Below, piece after piece: positions 34,923-47,651 of a stretch of 64,000 bases of DNA. The stretch's first letter is position 1, and each line of letters opens with the position of its first letter. The notes below the pieces were generated by a model. It ran no database searches. It saw nothing but the letters and a program-made list of their open reading frames with translations, and had not been told where the DNA came from. Location of the stretch: assembly GCA_928212115.1 (NCBI GenBank), contig CAKMRJ010005523.1, positions 96,585,360 to 96,649,359 on the forward strand, written 5' to 3'. A program made the translations under genes and the position numbers. The stretch is from Lactuca virosa (lineage: Eukaryota > Streptophyta > Magnoliopsida > Asterales > Asteraceae).

Positions 34923-35235
34923 GGGAGTCATAGACCTGCTCCACAGGGAGCCCAGCAGGGACCATAATTGGAGATTGATATTGGTTACCTATCTCAGCGC
35001 ATGGATGTCCTTTCTCATCATGTGGATGACTGATTTGATTACGTTGAGACTAGGCAAAACTGGTTTGAGGGGGCGTTGACCAGATGCTTTGTTTCACATG
35101 GTTATCATCATCCAGTTCCCTTTCTTCCACCATTAGACATCAAGGTAATTGAGCAGGGCCATCTGGGGTGCAGCATCAGGACGACGATGATGATGAGTGA
35201 CTGAGTTATCCTTTTTATTTTTATTTTTATTTTTA

Positions 35236-35266
<31 letters not shown>

Positions 35267-36880
35267 TTGAGTTTTTTTTTGGTTTATTATACTTAGTTTT
35301 ATTTTTATTTTGGTGTGTATTTAGTTTTTTTAATTTAGGATGTTTTATTTATTTGATGAAATTTTGTTTTCCATGTTGATGCTCTTTGATCTTTTAGATT
35401 TTTGCAGAATTTCCGCCCCTAGAAAGTTGGCAGTAAGTTCAGCCGCTAGGATCGACTGTTGTTTTATCACGAGAGGAAAAATCCGTGAGAGTTTGAAGTT
35501 GACAATCGAGAGCCATGACTTTTCATAAGTTTGGGGTGCACGTCGATTTCGTGAGGGATTATTTTTCGAAGAGTGACGTTTCTAATTTCATCAATTTCCT
35601 ATGACATGGAAGAGTTGTTCCCACGCCATGGAGTTTTATTTCAACGCGAAGCAGAAGTATCGTCCCGGCTGCCACAACATGGTTGACATTTTCCTATGTC
35701 GTGGGGGAGTTTTTCATCGCAATAGGAGGCTGCCACTCTAGGCACCACGACTTGGTCGACACTTACCATGGCCAAGCTATTGTTCGCGATACAGATTCTT
35801 CCTCGATCGACGACACAACGTGGTCGACACTTCCCACGTCGTGGTTATTGTACATTGCATTAATTTACAATCTTTTGCACCACATTTAGAAGTCGATATT
35901 CTTGGTCTTATTTTCCAGCACATTCAGAAGTAACATTCTAGTCTTCCAGCAAATTTTGGTGCAACTTTTCGAAGCCCCCATTCGTTTCGATCTCCTCACT
36001 ACTACCCCATGGGAGTCTGTCCCTTTTTTCTCTCTTTATTTTTATGTTCTTTAATTGTTTAAGCATGCAATGGGGACATTGCATCAAATTAAGTGTGGGG
36101 TAAGGGGTCGTAAGCTAAAAAAGAAATTTTGAAGATTAATTGATATTGCTAGATTGGAAAATTTAATAAAAATAATAATAAAGACTTGTAAATATAGTCT
36201 AATTTTGAAAATATAGTACATTTTAAAAAAACTGTTATGTTGAGATCTAGGTTGCTAATGTAATGTGGAATGATCTGATGCGAGTTTCAATGTTTAATTG
36301 AGCCAATATATGTTACAGTGTATTTGTGGTTTCCCTATCCTAGTGAAATCATGAAACAAAAACACAACATTTCTTAGTTTGAGGGTCGCAATATGTTTAG
36401 CATCGTGTACCAGAAATGTATCCAGGAGAGCTTATGTAGTCATTGCACCTTAGACTAATACCTCTAACCAATAAGGGTTGAAGTTAAGTTCCCTTGCTTA
36501 AGCATATGTTTTTTTTAGGATTTTTAGTTATTGAGTGAAAAAAAAGAAAAAAAAAAGAGGAAAAAAAGTAAAAGAAAAAAGAAAAAAAAGTTGTAAAAGT
36601 TGGGAATAAGAGTCCATGAAGCTATGAAGATCAAGAAATATCATGAAGAAAAGCTCCATATTATGAAGACTCAAGAATAAGGCGAAATTTGCCAAGTTAT
36701 TATCTATTGTATTTTTTTCTAGGTTATTTTTCCATATGTATGCTAGGGGGTTTAACCAAAAATACATTGAGGTTAAGAAAGTTTTCTGGGGATGGATTCA
36801 GAGGGATGCATAAAATGAGCGTTGTTCAAAAGAAGTGGTCAAGTGTTTATGAAGATTGTGAGTATTTAGGATCGGGGAAA
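34923..36880 (+). other. 3' region of G up to copia B
   Basis: Non-coding. It holds a (TTTTTA)n tract (35207-35265), several CCACGTCGTGG-like palindromic words (35590-35860), a perfect 8-bp hairpin with GGGA loop at 36065-36084 followed by AAGTGTGGGGTAAGGGG, and a purine-rich tract at 36535-36600. AAGTGTGGGG motifs are commonly seen in this position in Athila relatives. It continues after B at 44523-44690. Confidence 0.65.
35207..35265. repeat. (TTTTTA)n microsatellite
   Basis: About nine units with a trailing variant. A frame across it encodes only Phe and Leu and is not a gene. Confidence 0.95.
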
Positions 36881-37716
36881 TGTTGGGTTATGAGCATAAC
36901 ATCAATCCTATGGTGTTCATGCAACCCTAATTGCTTTGATCTAGGTTTTTCTAATTTGAACATACAACATTGAATACCAAAGCAATAAACCCTAATCTAG
37001 CATGCGTATTTCGAAATTAACATAATAAACAAGTTAGAAACTTTACCTTGATTGTTATATAGTAATAACAATCACAATCCTACTTCATCTTGACTTCAGA
37101 AAGCTTAGTGCCCCAAATGTTGCACCTCTAATGGAGTCACAAATACTCAAGCAACAAGATGACTTAGGAGAGAGGTGGAAGAATTCGGCCAAGGCTTCTC
37201 ATAAACTCATAGAGCCGAATTCCCCATGCAAAGGGGTCCTTATATAGTTGTGTGGGATGCTAGGGTTTTTAGGTGGAAACCCTAATTCTCTGCTTAGGCC
37301 TTAAGCAACCCATGGAACCTTTCTAGAAGGCCCCTTGGACGAAAATCCTTATGGGCTTCCCATAGATTTCGTCCAACCCCTTCTATTAGGAGTCCATAGC
37401 CCAACTTGCAACTATCTCATAATTACAATATCAGTCCCCTTTATTTAATCAGTCTCTTTTGACCACCAAATTAATTCCAAACTAATTTCTGATCAATACT
37501 AATTAAATAATATGATTTCCAAATAATATATTAATCTTGTAATATATTAATAAAACCATTTTGAGTACGAATTTATTGTCCATATAATAAATTCCACTCT
37601 CTCTCCTCTTGTCATCCTATCAAGTTGCATGAGTGAAGGCAACCCAAAAGGACCATGCTCATAATCGGGTCAAGTACATACCAAAATAGTTATGGGCTTA
37701 GACACCTAATCCAACA
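36881..37716 (-). repeat. 3' LTR of B
   Basis: TGTTGGG to CCAACA; followed by TTCTCCCACTTGG, the polypurine tract (37717-37729). Confidence 0.92.
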
Positions 37717-37729
37717 TTCTCCCACTTGG

Positions 37730-40700
37730 ATAAGTATAATAACTATTTTGCAAGTACGACTTCAGAACCTGATTAGCAATCGTAGCTTTCAAAAGCCGTT
37801 GTCGAACTCTGATCTTATCAGTAACGCGTCCTGTAGATAAGGGATCATATATTGCTCCATTCTAGATATCGTACAGACATGAGACATGGATTATAATCAT
37901 TCTCTCTGTCTATGTGTTGTTTCCCGATTTCCGATTTATGACGACTGACAACAGACTACAATTGAACACATCAACTTAGTCCAGGCATGGCCAAGCGCTT
38001 TAGGGTGTCATCACTAAATCATCAAGGGGCCCACAGATATCGTTGTTATCCACTTTGGGTAAAAGGAATGAATAAACTTCGACTCAAATGCTTGCTTGTA
38101 CTTACTCATCAAATCACGCACAACAATATGTTTTATAACACCAAATTACTGGTGCGTTTACATATGTCAATGTGCAACCGACTTGTAAACTACAACTCAC
38201 ATGTCTTGGTTTCAAGAATATAAGATATTATCGTCTCACAATCACTCGTGATAAAAACCATGGAGTGATTCACGTGAGCATGGGTTTAATCCAATACTCA
38301 AATCTTATTTCAGGAGCACTCATGAACACTGCAGCAGACTTTTGCTATGTCTAAACATTTTATACAATCTACAGTCGGATTCATGATAGTCTTACCTCAT
38401 TACCTACTTCAAAAGTATGATTGACTGTGGAGGTTTGAATAACCTAGTTATTCTGGAAGTCAAAACATGCAAAGTGAAACACAAGAATAATCGAATCCAA
38501 TATGGCCTCAAACTTGTGAGCATAAATAAAACATTTATTATTTAATCACCATAATGATTACACATTATCCATTGTATAATGTTTCGAGTAATCAACTTAC
38601 TACTTAAATTAAAGCACTAGTTGTCCCATGCTCCAAGCATGCAGACTATGCTTACCTATGGTCCTTACTCTGTGAAATAGATGAATTGAACACATTACCA
38701 ATGATGCTCATTTCACAACTCCTAATCCTTATTATAAGTGTAAGAATACCAAATTCTTCCCACTATCAGAATCTGTTAGATTCTAACCTTTTATGCAATG
38801 ATCCTTTTGTAATGTCACAGCGCCAAAGTCACCAAGACTTTGCCAATGAAATTACAAAGTGCTCTATTGGACTTTGTTACAAGACAACTTCATAGACATG
38901 AAGTCTCACATTCAAAGTACATTCCTTTGAACATCCTTCTAGCATAAAAGTTTCTAATCTACATAGATTCTTAATATCCAACTCCCAATATGAAAACATT
39001 TCCATATTTACCATATGACAACTCATTCCAAATAGAATCCTATCTATTTATAATAATGTCGATATGTCCATTCAATACTTTACTTCCAACTGCCCACAAG
39101 CGACCAATCCTTAGCGAACCTTAGATCGTCCTTGACAGTTGTTTAATTATTTTAGTCATATCTGGTTCTGATCCTTTTTCCCTCTTAATGCCCTAGGCAT
39201 TTGGAAAATCAGAACGCATGAATATTATAGTATATGCAATCGATCCTATACCCGAAGCGTATGGGATACGATATATAATGTCTTACATAAAGACATGATA
39301 CTTTACCAGTCTCTTGCTATAATATTGCCATATATAGAATTCTCTTACGTTGAATCTTTTCAACGTAACATTCATATATGTCCTTTGACTAAATTTCATT
39401 AAAATTTCTTGATCTAAACTTTTTGATTTGAAATGAAGTATAGTATTTCTCTCCCTTAATTATATCAAAACAACTTTTCAACCTCTACAACTTTGCGAAT
39501 TGAAACCTTTTGTTTTCTATAATTAATATTGCTAACTACGCAAATCATAACAATCATTCTCCCACTAACATGATAATTATCTTTTTACCAGCATAACACT
39601 TATGCTCCCACTAGCTTTGACATGTATTCAAAAATCAGCTGGACTTCTAGAAATCAATACTTATTGACTTTCATTACCAAAGTTCATGTTTCTAATATGA
39701 AACGATTCGATAAGCCTTTATCTAAGCTCATACACCTTTTTAGAAAGCTCATATGTGTGTCTAAACAATTTCAGAACTTACAACAATAAGTCTTCAATGT
39801 TCAAACTATTTGCCACTTCTCACAATTCGAACTATGAAGAGGGATGTCGTAATCATAATCGAATTTGCGAACGCAATTTACACAAAAGCTATCTCCTTAA
39901 AATATTCCTTACTGAAAGCGTTTCCTCATAATCATTTTCATGAATTGGAGAGAAACCTTATGACACTTAGATTTTATGGTGTATGTGTTCCTATCCATGT
40001 GATTTTGTCAATTCCAACCATTATCATAAGACAAGGTCTATGACAAAATCAACCTCATATGGACTAAACTTGTTCATTCTTAATTTCTTGCCACCTGGCA
40101 GCACAAGTGCCCACCATGTCTTCCAAGTTGTTCAGCAGCTCACCTACACCGATCAATGTACTTTCCATTGATCAAGGTGCCTTGACTTTATGAATTCAAA
40201 TGAGAACTCATAGAACTCATATGCACAGTCAACTCAACTGGAATGGCACAGAAATAAGAGTATGTCAACACCATAGGTTACAAATCTCAAGTCGCGTGCT
40301 AGTGATTAACAGCAGGTATACTCTTGATTAGTTCTTGAAACTATTCAAGACCATTAAGACTCCCACTGACCTCTTGACATATAATATTCTCTTGTCAAGA
40401 AACATTTCTTGACAAACAAAATATTCAAGAGTTAGTTTGGGTTCTTATCAAGACAAACACTTCACACAACTGGTCCTAGTTGGTCTTTGTCTTATCCAAG
40501 ACATCACCACTTACCAATTTCAAATGTGCAGGAATAAGAAGACATTTTTCTATTCCATATTTGATAAGTGTTTTATAAACCTTCTTAAGATGTGTCATTC
40601 AAGTCACAATCTTGGAGTTTACCTCTAAGACTCGATTTTGGAACGAAGTATGATTCTCCTTTTGATTTAACCATTTCAACAATTTCCTATTCCTCTTCTT

Positions 40701-41270
40701 AGCCATACTAGTGCACTAAGATGTCCTTAGAGGATCAATTGTGATATGGTTTCATAATCATTAAGATGATCATAAAACATGATACTCAAGTACTCTCCCT
40801 TCTTTTCAGATTGGAGAAAATTTTATCTTTCCGCCTAATTGATTCTTCATATTCGTTCTACCATTCATTGAAACTTTTCCAATGATCCAGAATTACACTT
40901 AATCATGTAAGCATAACCATATTTACTATCGAATAGTCTCATTGTTTTATGTGGTGGACTTGACCAGTTCACAACAATGTGTACCAAATCCTTAGTCCTT
41001 CACTTGATTCTTTGTCAAGGAATTAATCTCAATTTGCCAAATATAAAGGTTCTCATTCATCACACAATACTAGTTGTATGATTCCAAGTTTCTGTCCAAT
41101 TGAAACTTGGGCGATGAGAAACTTTCCCTATTTGGTACACTTTTGACACTACCACAAATAACATAATTAAGAATCAAATCCATTCACAATATTGCTAACA
41201 ATAGAAACATTCAAACACCAATTTTCACAAACGACATTGCAAGGAAATATAAATAAGAAAATAAAAATTT
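37730..41270 (-). pseudogene. Decayed pol and 3' domain of B
   Basis: No open frame. Landmarks in order are the conserved 3' block with ATCATCAAGGGGCCC (near 38020), the RNase H end equivalent near 38625, the RT equivalent at 39605-39640 (GCTCCCACTAGCTTTGACAT) and an integrase relic at about 40740-41000 that aligns with 14760-15030 of C. The plus-strand ORFs listed by simple translation here are chance frames. Confidence 0.65.
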
Positions 41271-41494
41271 ATTTTATTCATAAAAAATGCGGAAAAGTCT
41301 TGTCCTTACAACGCAATTACAAATGAAACCTATGTAAATATTCCTAAGCAATCTATCATAACTCCTAAGTAGTAGCTCAAAAATCCGATCATCGAACCAT
41401 GCGATCAAAATCCATTTCTTCGCGATCAGATTCAGCTCACTTCTTCCTTTCTTTTCTTCGATCCTACAAAACATCAAAATGTAATCTTATCACA

Positions 41495-42208
41495 TCATGT
41501 ATTAAGAATATACAAATAGGAACTTAATAGAGTTAGATAGTGGATTTTACTTGAAGCAGAGTCATACATATTGACTCTCCCATTTCTTAGATCTCTCAGG
41601 TAGTCAGGGTAGCTTCGTAACCAATGCCCCTTCTCTTGGCAATAGAAACAAGTGGACTCTTTTGGAATAGCACACGGGACAATCTCAGACTTAGCCTTTT
41701 CTAGACTTCCAATGTTGCCATTTTCAATGTCCATGGTAATTTAGGAGGTTGAGCTACCAGTCAAGTTTGCTTTACCAGTGCGCCAAATCATTGTTGATTC
41801 AGCAGCAATTAGCAAATAGGTAAGATCAATGAGGGTCACGTCGTGGTCCATCATATAGTACTCTCTAACGAACTCACTATATGAGTCAGAAAGTGATTGA
41901 AGAACCCAGTCAACAGCCAACTTCATTGAGATATCGACACCCAACATTCTTAACTTGTCAATGTGTGACTTCATCTCCAAGACGTGTGCACACACAGACT
42001 TTCCATTCTCATATCTTTTTGCCAATAGGGCTTGAGTGACCTTGAAATTTTCAAGTCATCGAACACGTGGGACAGGGAGAATAATTGGAGGAGGTGGAGG
42101 AAGTGAACCATGATTTCCATTTCTACGATCCAATCATGGAACATCATCTTCTTGTGGAAAGCTTTTTCCAAAAGGTTCAGGAAGACCAGAGTTGTTAGAG
42201 TTTGACAT
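41495..42208 (-). pseudogene. Decayed gag of B
   Basis: Starts MSNSNNSGLPEPFGKSFPQED at an ATG at 42206-42208, then a stop, a proline-rich PPPPPIILP and, after a missing central part, the piece AKRYENGKSVCAHVLEMKSHIDKL (41741-42025). The zinc knuckle (41495-41734) reads CFYCQEKGHWLRSY, with the fourth ligand Cys replaced by Tyr. D shares the internal gag deletion. Confidence 0.8.
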
Positions 42209-43671
42209 CTACAAAACGGGAGAAATTCAAGTTAGTTGATAAGAATCCTTGATATAACACCCAAATGAAATATCAAGGCTAGGATCCAACACAATATTCT
42301 ACAACTCGGAAGAGGGATGCCGTAATCCAGTTGCAGAATATTTGAAGGTAGGTAAATGACGATTTACCAATTTCCACCATGAACTTTTCAATGGCATGTT
42401 TAATCTCGATTATGCCCTTCAAGTTTGTGACTGGGATACCGAGGATCACAAACAAGGTGTGAATAACCATGCAAATTAGCTTGGTACTCTCGATAACGTT
42501 TATCGCCTAATCAATGTGCCGGTTAACCACACACGCTCCATTGGTATACGATAATATACGAGCTACCCATTGCCATCCTTCATTGGTCCCATATTAGTGT
42601 GCCGGTTAACCACACACGCTCCACTAACGACCAATAAGGTGCAATGTTCAATTTCATGGATTAGCACCAAATTCACATTTTTCCTAAAGTAACTAAGATT
42701 TGGGAATTTAAAAAAAAATGTTTTGTTACTTCGTACTTCATTATACTTATAATGGAAGGTTGTTTCCTATCCTACCCGTTCGGCTAACGACCTCCACTAG
42801 TCAAGAGTGCGGTGGGTGAGAGTGGACACCCATTCAATCGCCATTTTATAGGCAATTTCCTTAAACACCCCTTATAAACCAGCTTCGTGAATGAGGTCTA
42901 CTAACAGTAAGACTGACTTTTACTTATACATATATAATATATTAGACTTTTAATCATATATATAGCATATGGGTGTATTTTACACTTTTAAAATACTAGA
43001 TGGTCAAATTTTAATAAATTATACTTTTAATTTTATTAAATATAAACCATTACTTTATGGATTTATTAATTCTCTTTTAATTACATACTTAATTAATTTA
43101 ATAAAACCATAAGGGTCCAATTTGAACTATTCAAATTACTAGGGTTTTAGAATTTAATATTTCAAAATCAAACTTTTAATTAAACTTTAAATTCCAAAAA
43201 TTGAGGACAAGTTTTGAAACCTTTCAAAACATTTGGGTTTAACTATTTAAATTTCAAAAACTAAAACTTTTAAGTTCAAATTTAAAACTGTGAAACCTCA
43301 AGGGTGTAATTTAAAACTTTTTTTCAAAATTACTAGGTCAAATATTTAAATCATAATAATCCTATATTATTCATATTTAACCAAATCCATTAATTTTGAT
43401 AAGGATAACCATTCTAAACATAAAAAATCGATTTTAGGCAAGAAAAATGAGTTTTGGTAATTATCCTCATCAAAAATAGGCCAGAAAATCGAAAATCCCG
43501 GCAACAGCACACTGGACTCGCCGAGTCCACTATGGAACTCGCCGAGTTCATGCAACTCGCCGAGTCCATACATGGACTCGCCGATTCGGCTTCGCAGACA
43601 GCAAAAAAAAACGATTTTATGATCCTTTAGCAATTCACTTTTGCATCTTTTCAACTAGAAAAACGACCTAG
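42209..43671 (-). other. 5' leader of B with conserved structured block
   Basis: Non-coding. It contains the GGGAT(A/G)CCGAGGATCACAAA word (42430-42452), two CCGGTTAACCACACACGCTC words (42519, 42602), the block shared with C and D (42770-42910), low-complexity AT sequence, and four ACTCGCCGAGT-type palindromes beside the primer site (43513-43590). Confidence 0.75.
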
Positions 43672-43683
43672 GCTCTTATACCA
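43672..43683 (-). other. Primer binding site of B
   Basis: GCTCTTATACCA, one mismatch to the tRNA-iMet site GCTCTGATACCA. Confidence 0.85.
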
Positions 43684-43684
43684 G

Positions 43685-44517
43685 TATTGGGTTATGAGCA
43701 TAACATCAATCCTATGGTGTTCATGCAACCCTAATTGCTTTTATCTAGGTTTTTCTAATTTGAACGTACAACATTGAATACCAAAGCATTACCCTAATCT
43801 AGCATGCTTATTTCGAAATTAACATAATAAACAAGTTAGAAACTTTACCTTGATTGTTATATAGCAATAACAATCACAATCCTACTTCATCTTGACTTCA
43901 GAAAGCTTAGGTCCCCAAATGTTGCACCTCTAATGGAGTCACAAACACTCAAGCAACAAGATGACTTAAGAGAGAGGTGGAAGAATTCGGCCAAGGCTTC
44001 TCATAAACTCATAGAGCCGAATTCCCCATGCAAAGGGGTCCTTATATAGTTGTGTAGGCTGCTAGGGTTTTTAGGTGGAAACCCTAATTCTCTGCTTAGG
44101 CCTTAAGCAACCCATGGAACCTTTCTAGAAGGCCCCTTGGACGAAATCCTTATGGGCTTCCCATAGATTTCGTCCAACCCCTTCTATTAGGAGTCCATAG
44201 CCCAACTTGCAACTATATGATAATTACAATATCAGTCCCCTTTATTTAATCAGTCTCTTTTGACCACCAAATTAATTCCAAACTAATTTCTGATCAATAC
44301 TAATTGAATAATATGATTTCCAAATAATATATTAATCTTGTAATATATTAATAAAACCATTTTGAGTACGAATTTATTATCCATATAATAAATTCCACTC
44401 TCTCTCTTCTTGTCATCCTATCAAGTTCCATGAGTGAAGGCAACCCAAAAGGACCATGCTCATAATCGGGTCAAGTACATACCAAAATAGTTATGAGCTT
44501 AGACACCTAATCCAACA
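43685..44517 (-). repeat. 5' LTR of B
   Basis: 833 bp; the inner TG reads TA, as in the 5' LTR of D. Minus-strand TATA box at 44041-44048. Confidence 0.92.
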
Positions 44518-44690
44518 GGAAGTTCTTAGGAAAATTTAGACATAAATACATGCATTGCGGTCTTGGAGTAAAGGAGAGGCTCAAAATGGATTGTTCTGTG
44601 TGATGTTGGTGACTAGGTTTTTGATGAGATAATATGATAATAAAATCAGTTTTGTTTGGGGGCAAGAAAAAAAACTAGTATGGGGTAATT

Positions 44691-46075
44691 TGATAACATT
44701 TATTTTATACATATATTCATGACAGTTTCTGTTTTTATGCTATTTAGAACTAAAAGGTACTTATAATGCTTAAAGTTACATTTTGCAGGTATAAATTAGT
44801 GCTAGAACGGAAAGGAAGCGAAAAGACTAGAATTGGAGCTGAATTGCAAAAAAGAGAAGAAGTGGCTGAAGAGGCCCATTATGCCCAACGTAATGGGGGA
44901 ACGCCCAGTGTTCGCGGCTGGGTCGCTAACTCAGAAAACACGATTTTTTACAACTTACGCCCAACGTATGGAAGTCGGTTCCAAAACCTATATATTGCAA
45001 TTTGGGGTGGAACAGAAGAGGGATTACGAATTTTATACTTCATTGGTCGATACGAAACACATCTTCTGCTGTTTTGAGGGTCTAAAAGGCGGCCAAAAGG
45101 TCGTTAAGCTGATAGGAGGTCGTTAAGCTGACAGGAGCGAAAATCTGAAGGATTCGGGAGCGGATTCATGCCAGAGATCATGTGGTTTGTTGTTCTGACC
45201 ATGATTAGCATTCCACTGTGATTCCATTATGTTTTTACTTTCTGATTTAGGTGTTAAAACCTTTTACTTTGTGTTTATGATTTAATGAATCTTTGAGTTT
45301 ATGGTTTAATTGTTATTTGGATTGTTTATTCTTATCTAATTTATTTTGTCAAGTTTGATTGCAAGATCCATATGTTTTAAAGATTATTACTTTGTTCCAT
45401 ATTCCTGAATTAATAGAGTTTAAATGACCATTCTAACTGTGTTAATTGGAATCATAGTTTTCCATGACCATTGGTGATTATGAATAATGTTGGACCAAAA
45501 CCTAGGTTTAGGAAATAAAGTGATGAAATTTAATGTGTGTACATGAGTAGATGACCATTATATGCATAATTTAACTCCTATGAGCTTTAGGGTTAATAAA
45601 GATCAAATCTTGCTTAATATGAATTAAATATTGATTTGCATGATTGTTTGTTCACTTGATCAATAAATTAATAGTTGAGTTTAAATTAAAGGATTAGTAG
45701 TCTGACCATGATGCTAGTCATATTAGGAATCGGTGAATAATGAATAAATATCCATTATATTAGTAGTTAGCCATTATTTTGAGATGTAATTTGTCTAAAT
45801 CAAAGTCTCTAAAAGAGATTTGTCTTAAGTCAGTTTATCGAGATTTTCAGTTTAATTGGCTATTTGAGATTTAATTTAATAAAACCCTTATTTATTGCTT
45901 TTGTGTGATTTGTGTAATCCATAATCAAGAATTCCAAATTAGTTCACCATAGTTCCCCTTGTGTTCGACACCTGGTCTTACCACAACTACACTATTGCAC
46001 GATTTGGTACACTGCCTAATGTGTTTGTTAGTTAGTTTGAGATAGAATCAGTTTTATTAATTTAAAACTTAAGCA

Positions 46076-46135
<60 letters not shown>

Positions 46136-46141
46136 ACATTA
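44691..46141 (+). repeat. 3' LTR of G
   Basis: Begins TGATAACATTTATTTTATAC after TAGTATGGGGTAATT (likely polypurine region, 44677-44690) and ends AACACATTA. Near its end a TA microsatellite (46079-46133) replaces the short AAAAAATATATAAAAA of the 5' LTR. A 23-bp stretch around GTCGTTAAGCTGA is duplicated at 45100-45135. Confidence 0.82.
46079..46133. repeat. (TA)n microsatellite at end of LTR G
   Basis: About 27 TA units present only in the 3' LTR copy, so the expansion arose after insertion. Confidence 0.95.
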
Positions 46142-47540
46142 CCTGGCCTTATTCATCTTGATCTAGCTTCTGGAGGTATAAAGTTTGAATCTTGAAGGCT
46201 CATTTGTTAGATCTAGCTAGTCTTGGGTGTTATGAGCTTTTGGTCACTTTAGTGCATAAAGTTTAGAACTTGAAAGTTTGTAACCTTGTTATGGATAAAG
46301 TTGGAAACTTTATCCATCTAAACATCATATGGATTCAAATCTAAATGTTTGAGACTTGGACTTAATGGATTAGGTTGAAAAAGATGCACTCGTGGTCCCT
46401 TTGAGACTTAAATACTAGATCTTGGTTGTTTTGACCATTATAATGGATAAAGTTGGAAACTTTATCCATTATGGAGTTATTATGAACCATAAAAATGTAA
46501 TCTTGGACCTTAGTTTCCTTCCATGCATGAGCTAGGATGTCTTAAAGAGTTAAGAAGGTAGGATTTTTGGTATTGCGCACTTAATAGCCATGCAAGATCA
46601 TAAAGTTGGACACTTTATGATTAAGAACATCATTCGAGGGCTAGATCTGGATTCTTGATGAAAGTGCATAAGGTTTAAGCTCTTAAATCGAAGAAAGGGT
46701 GGCAGCCGTGTACGGTGGGCGTACCAAAGGGTACGCTATGCGTATGTGGTCAGCTCCTCGACTATGGTCAAACGCATAGTACGCCCCGCGTACCTGTTGA
46801 CCCGGTTGAATTTGTCTTTGACTTTGACCAAGTTTGTATTTTGATTATAAGTTAAGTTTGTTCATGTTCTAATTAATAGGTGACCGGTGAAGCTGATATT
46901 CGTAGCAGTGTCCTGTTCAACAATCTTTCAGATTGATAGGTGAGTCTCCTCACTATAATAAGGGGGTCGAATGCACCAATGCCGAACCATAGGATTATTT
47001 TATGTAGAAAGACCAAGTGGTGGCACCTGACAATTTCATGAAAGACCTGGATATGGATCTCGAAAAATTATATGCAAGACCAGGGTTTGGACCTTGGCAG
47101 TTATATGTAGTATGCTAGTTGTCTTTGTGATACTTGCATGGAAGACTAGGAGGTGGATCTTGGCCCTTGTCTGTGAGACCCATGGTTTGGCCCCCGACCT
47201 GGCAAGTAAATACCATGATATGGCTCATGACATGATGGCATTTATAAGACTATGGATGACACATAGCAATCTCTATTGTATGTATGGTATGTGGTATTTT
47301 GGGGAATTCACTAAGCTTTGTGCTTACGGTTTTATGTTTATGGTTTCAGGTACTTCCGGTACGAAAGGGAAAGGGCCCGGCGTGACTGCACAGCATCCAC
47401 CAGAGTTTTCCACATTGGCAATTTTCAATATTTACTCTGATGTTTAAATAATATATTCACTGTGATCGGTTTTGGAATAACTCGTTTATATGATTTATTG
47501 TTTTAAAAATGAAAATTTGATTATGAATTTTTGGGACGTT

Positions 47541-47651
47541 GGAGGAGGTGAGACCTTCTAAGGGGGTGTTTCGCAAAAAATCTTAATGTTTACTACCTTA
47601 TTAGCTTATAGGTTAGAATGATGCAACTTATAAAAAAAATAGCTTATTAGC
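47541..47651. other. Short flank between A and F, part of a possible MITE
   Basis: Continues the target sequence left of A (9169-9217). From 47559 (AGGGGGTGTTTCGC) it resembles the end of hAT-type MITEs, with TTATTAGCTTATAGG and AGCTTATTAGC inside. F cuts it at 47651, so the other end cannot be seen. Confidence 0.35.

Larger units (their letters stand above)
36876..44522 (-). mobile_element. Copia element B, non-autonomous, TSD GGAAA/GGAAG
   Basis: Element 36881-44517 inside G, flanked by GGAAA (36876-36880) and GGAAG (44518-44522). LTRs are 836 and 833 bp with about 20 differences by eye (2-3 percent). The internal region of 5968 bp is nearly the same length as that of D (6023 bp) and colinear with it, but has no complete gene. 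Primer site and leader resemble those of C and D. Confidence 0.9.
31590..46146 (+). mobile_element. Athila-like gypsy element G, ORF1 only
   Basis: Element 31595-46141 inserted in the 3' LTR of A, flanked by CCAGG (31590-31594) and CCTGG (46142-46146, one mismatch). LTRs are 31595-32999 and 44691-46141. The primer site is tRNA-Asp type, as in Athila. It encodes a single Athila ORF1-type protein, now frameshifted, and has a long 3' region, with no pol motif. Copia B sits inside its 3' region. Without B it would be about 6.9 kb, short for Athila, so it is a non-autonomous derivative. Confidence 0.83.
30932..47540 (+). repeat. 3' LTR of A, in two pieces
   Basis: 30932-31594 and 46147-47540, split by Athila element G. 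The split falls at AGATCCAGG, which is continuous in the 5' LTR copy near 9880, so the insertion site is proven by internal comparison. The end at 47540 lacks the last three bases (ACA) seen in the 5' copy and abuts the GGAGG duplication. GTACGTTGGGCGTAC-type words lie at 31295-31360 and 46700-46800. Confidence 0.82.
9213..47545 (+). mobile_element. Gypsy element A (gag-only), 38-kb nested cluster
   Basis: Element proper 9218-47540, flanked by GGAGG at 9213-9217 and 47541-47545. The 5' LTR begins TGTAACACC (9218) and ends TTGGGACGTTACA (26621); the 3' LTR begins at 30932 (TATAACACC) and ends at 47540. Between them are a tRNA-iMet primer site, a gag gene with zinc knuckles, a long non-coding 3' domain and a polypurine tract. 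No protease, RT or integrase is present. Without the nested copia C and D (5' LTR) and Athila G with copia B (3' LTR) it would be about 8.5 kb. Element F is a second copy of this family. Confidence 0.85.

Noticed and set aside
35197..35379. Phe/Leu-rich ORF that looks like a membrane peptide
   Set aside because: Caused by the (TTTTTA)n tract in G.
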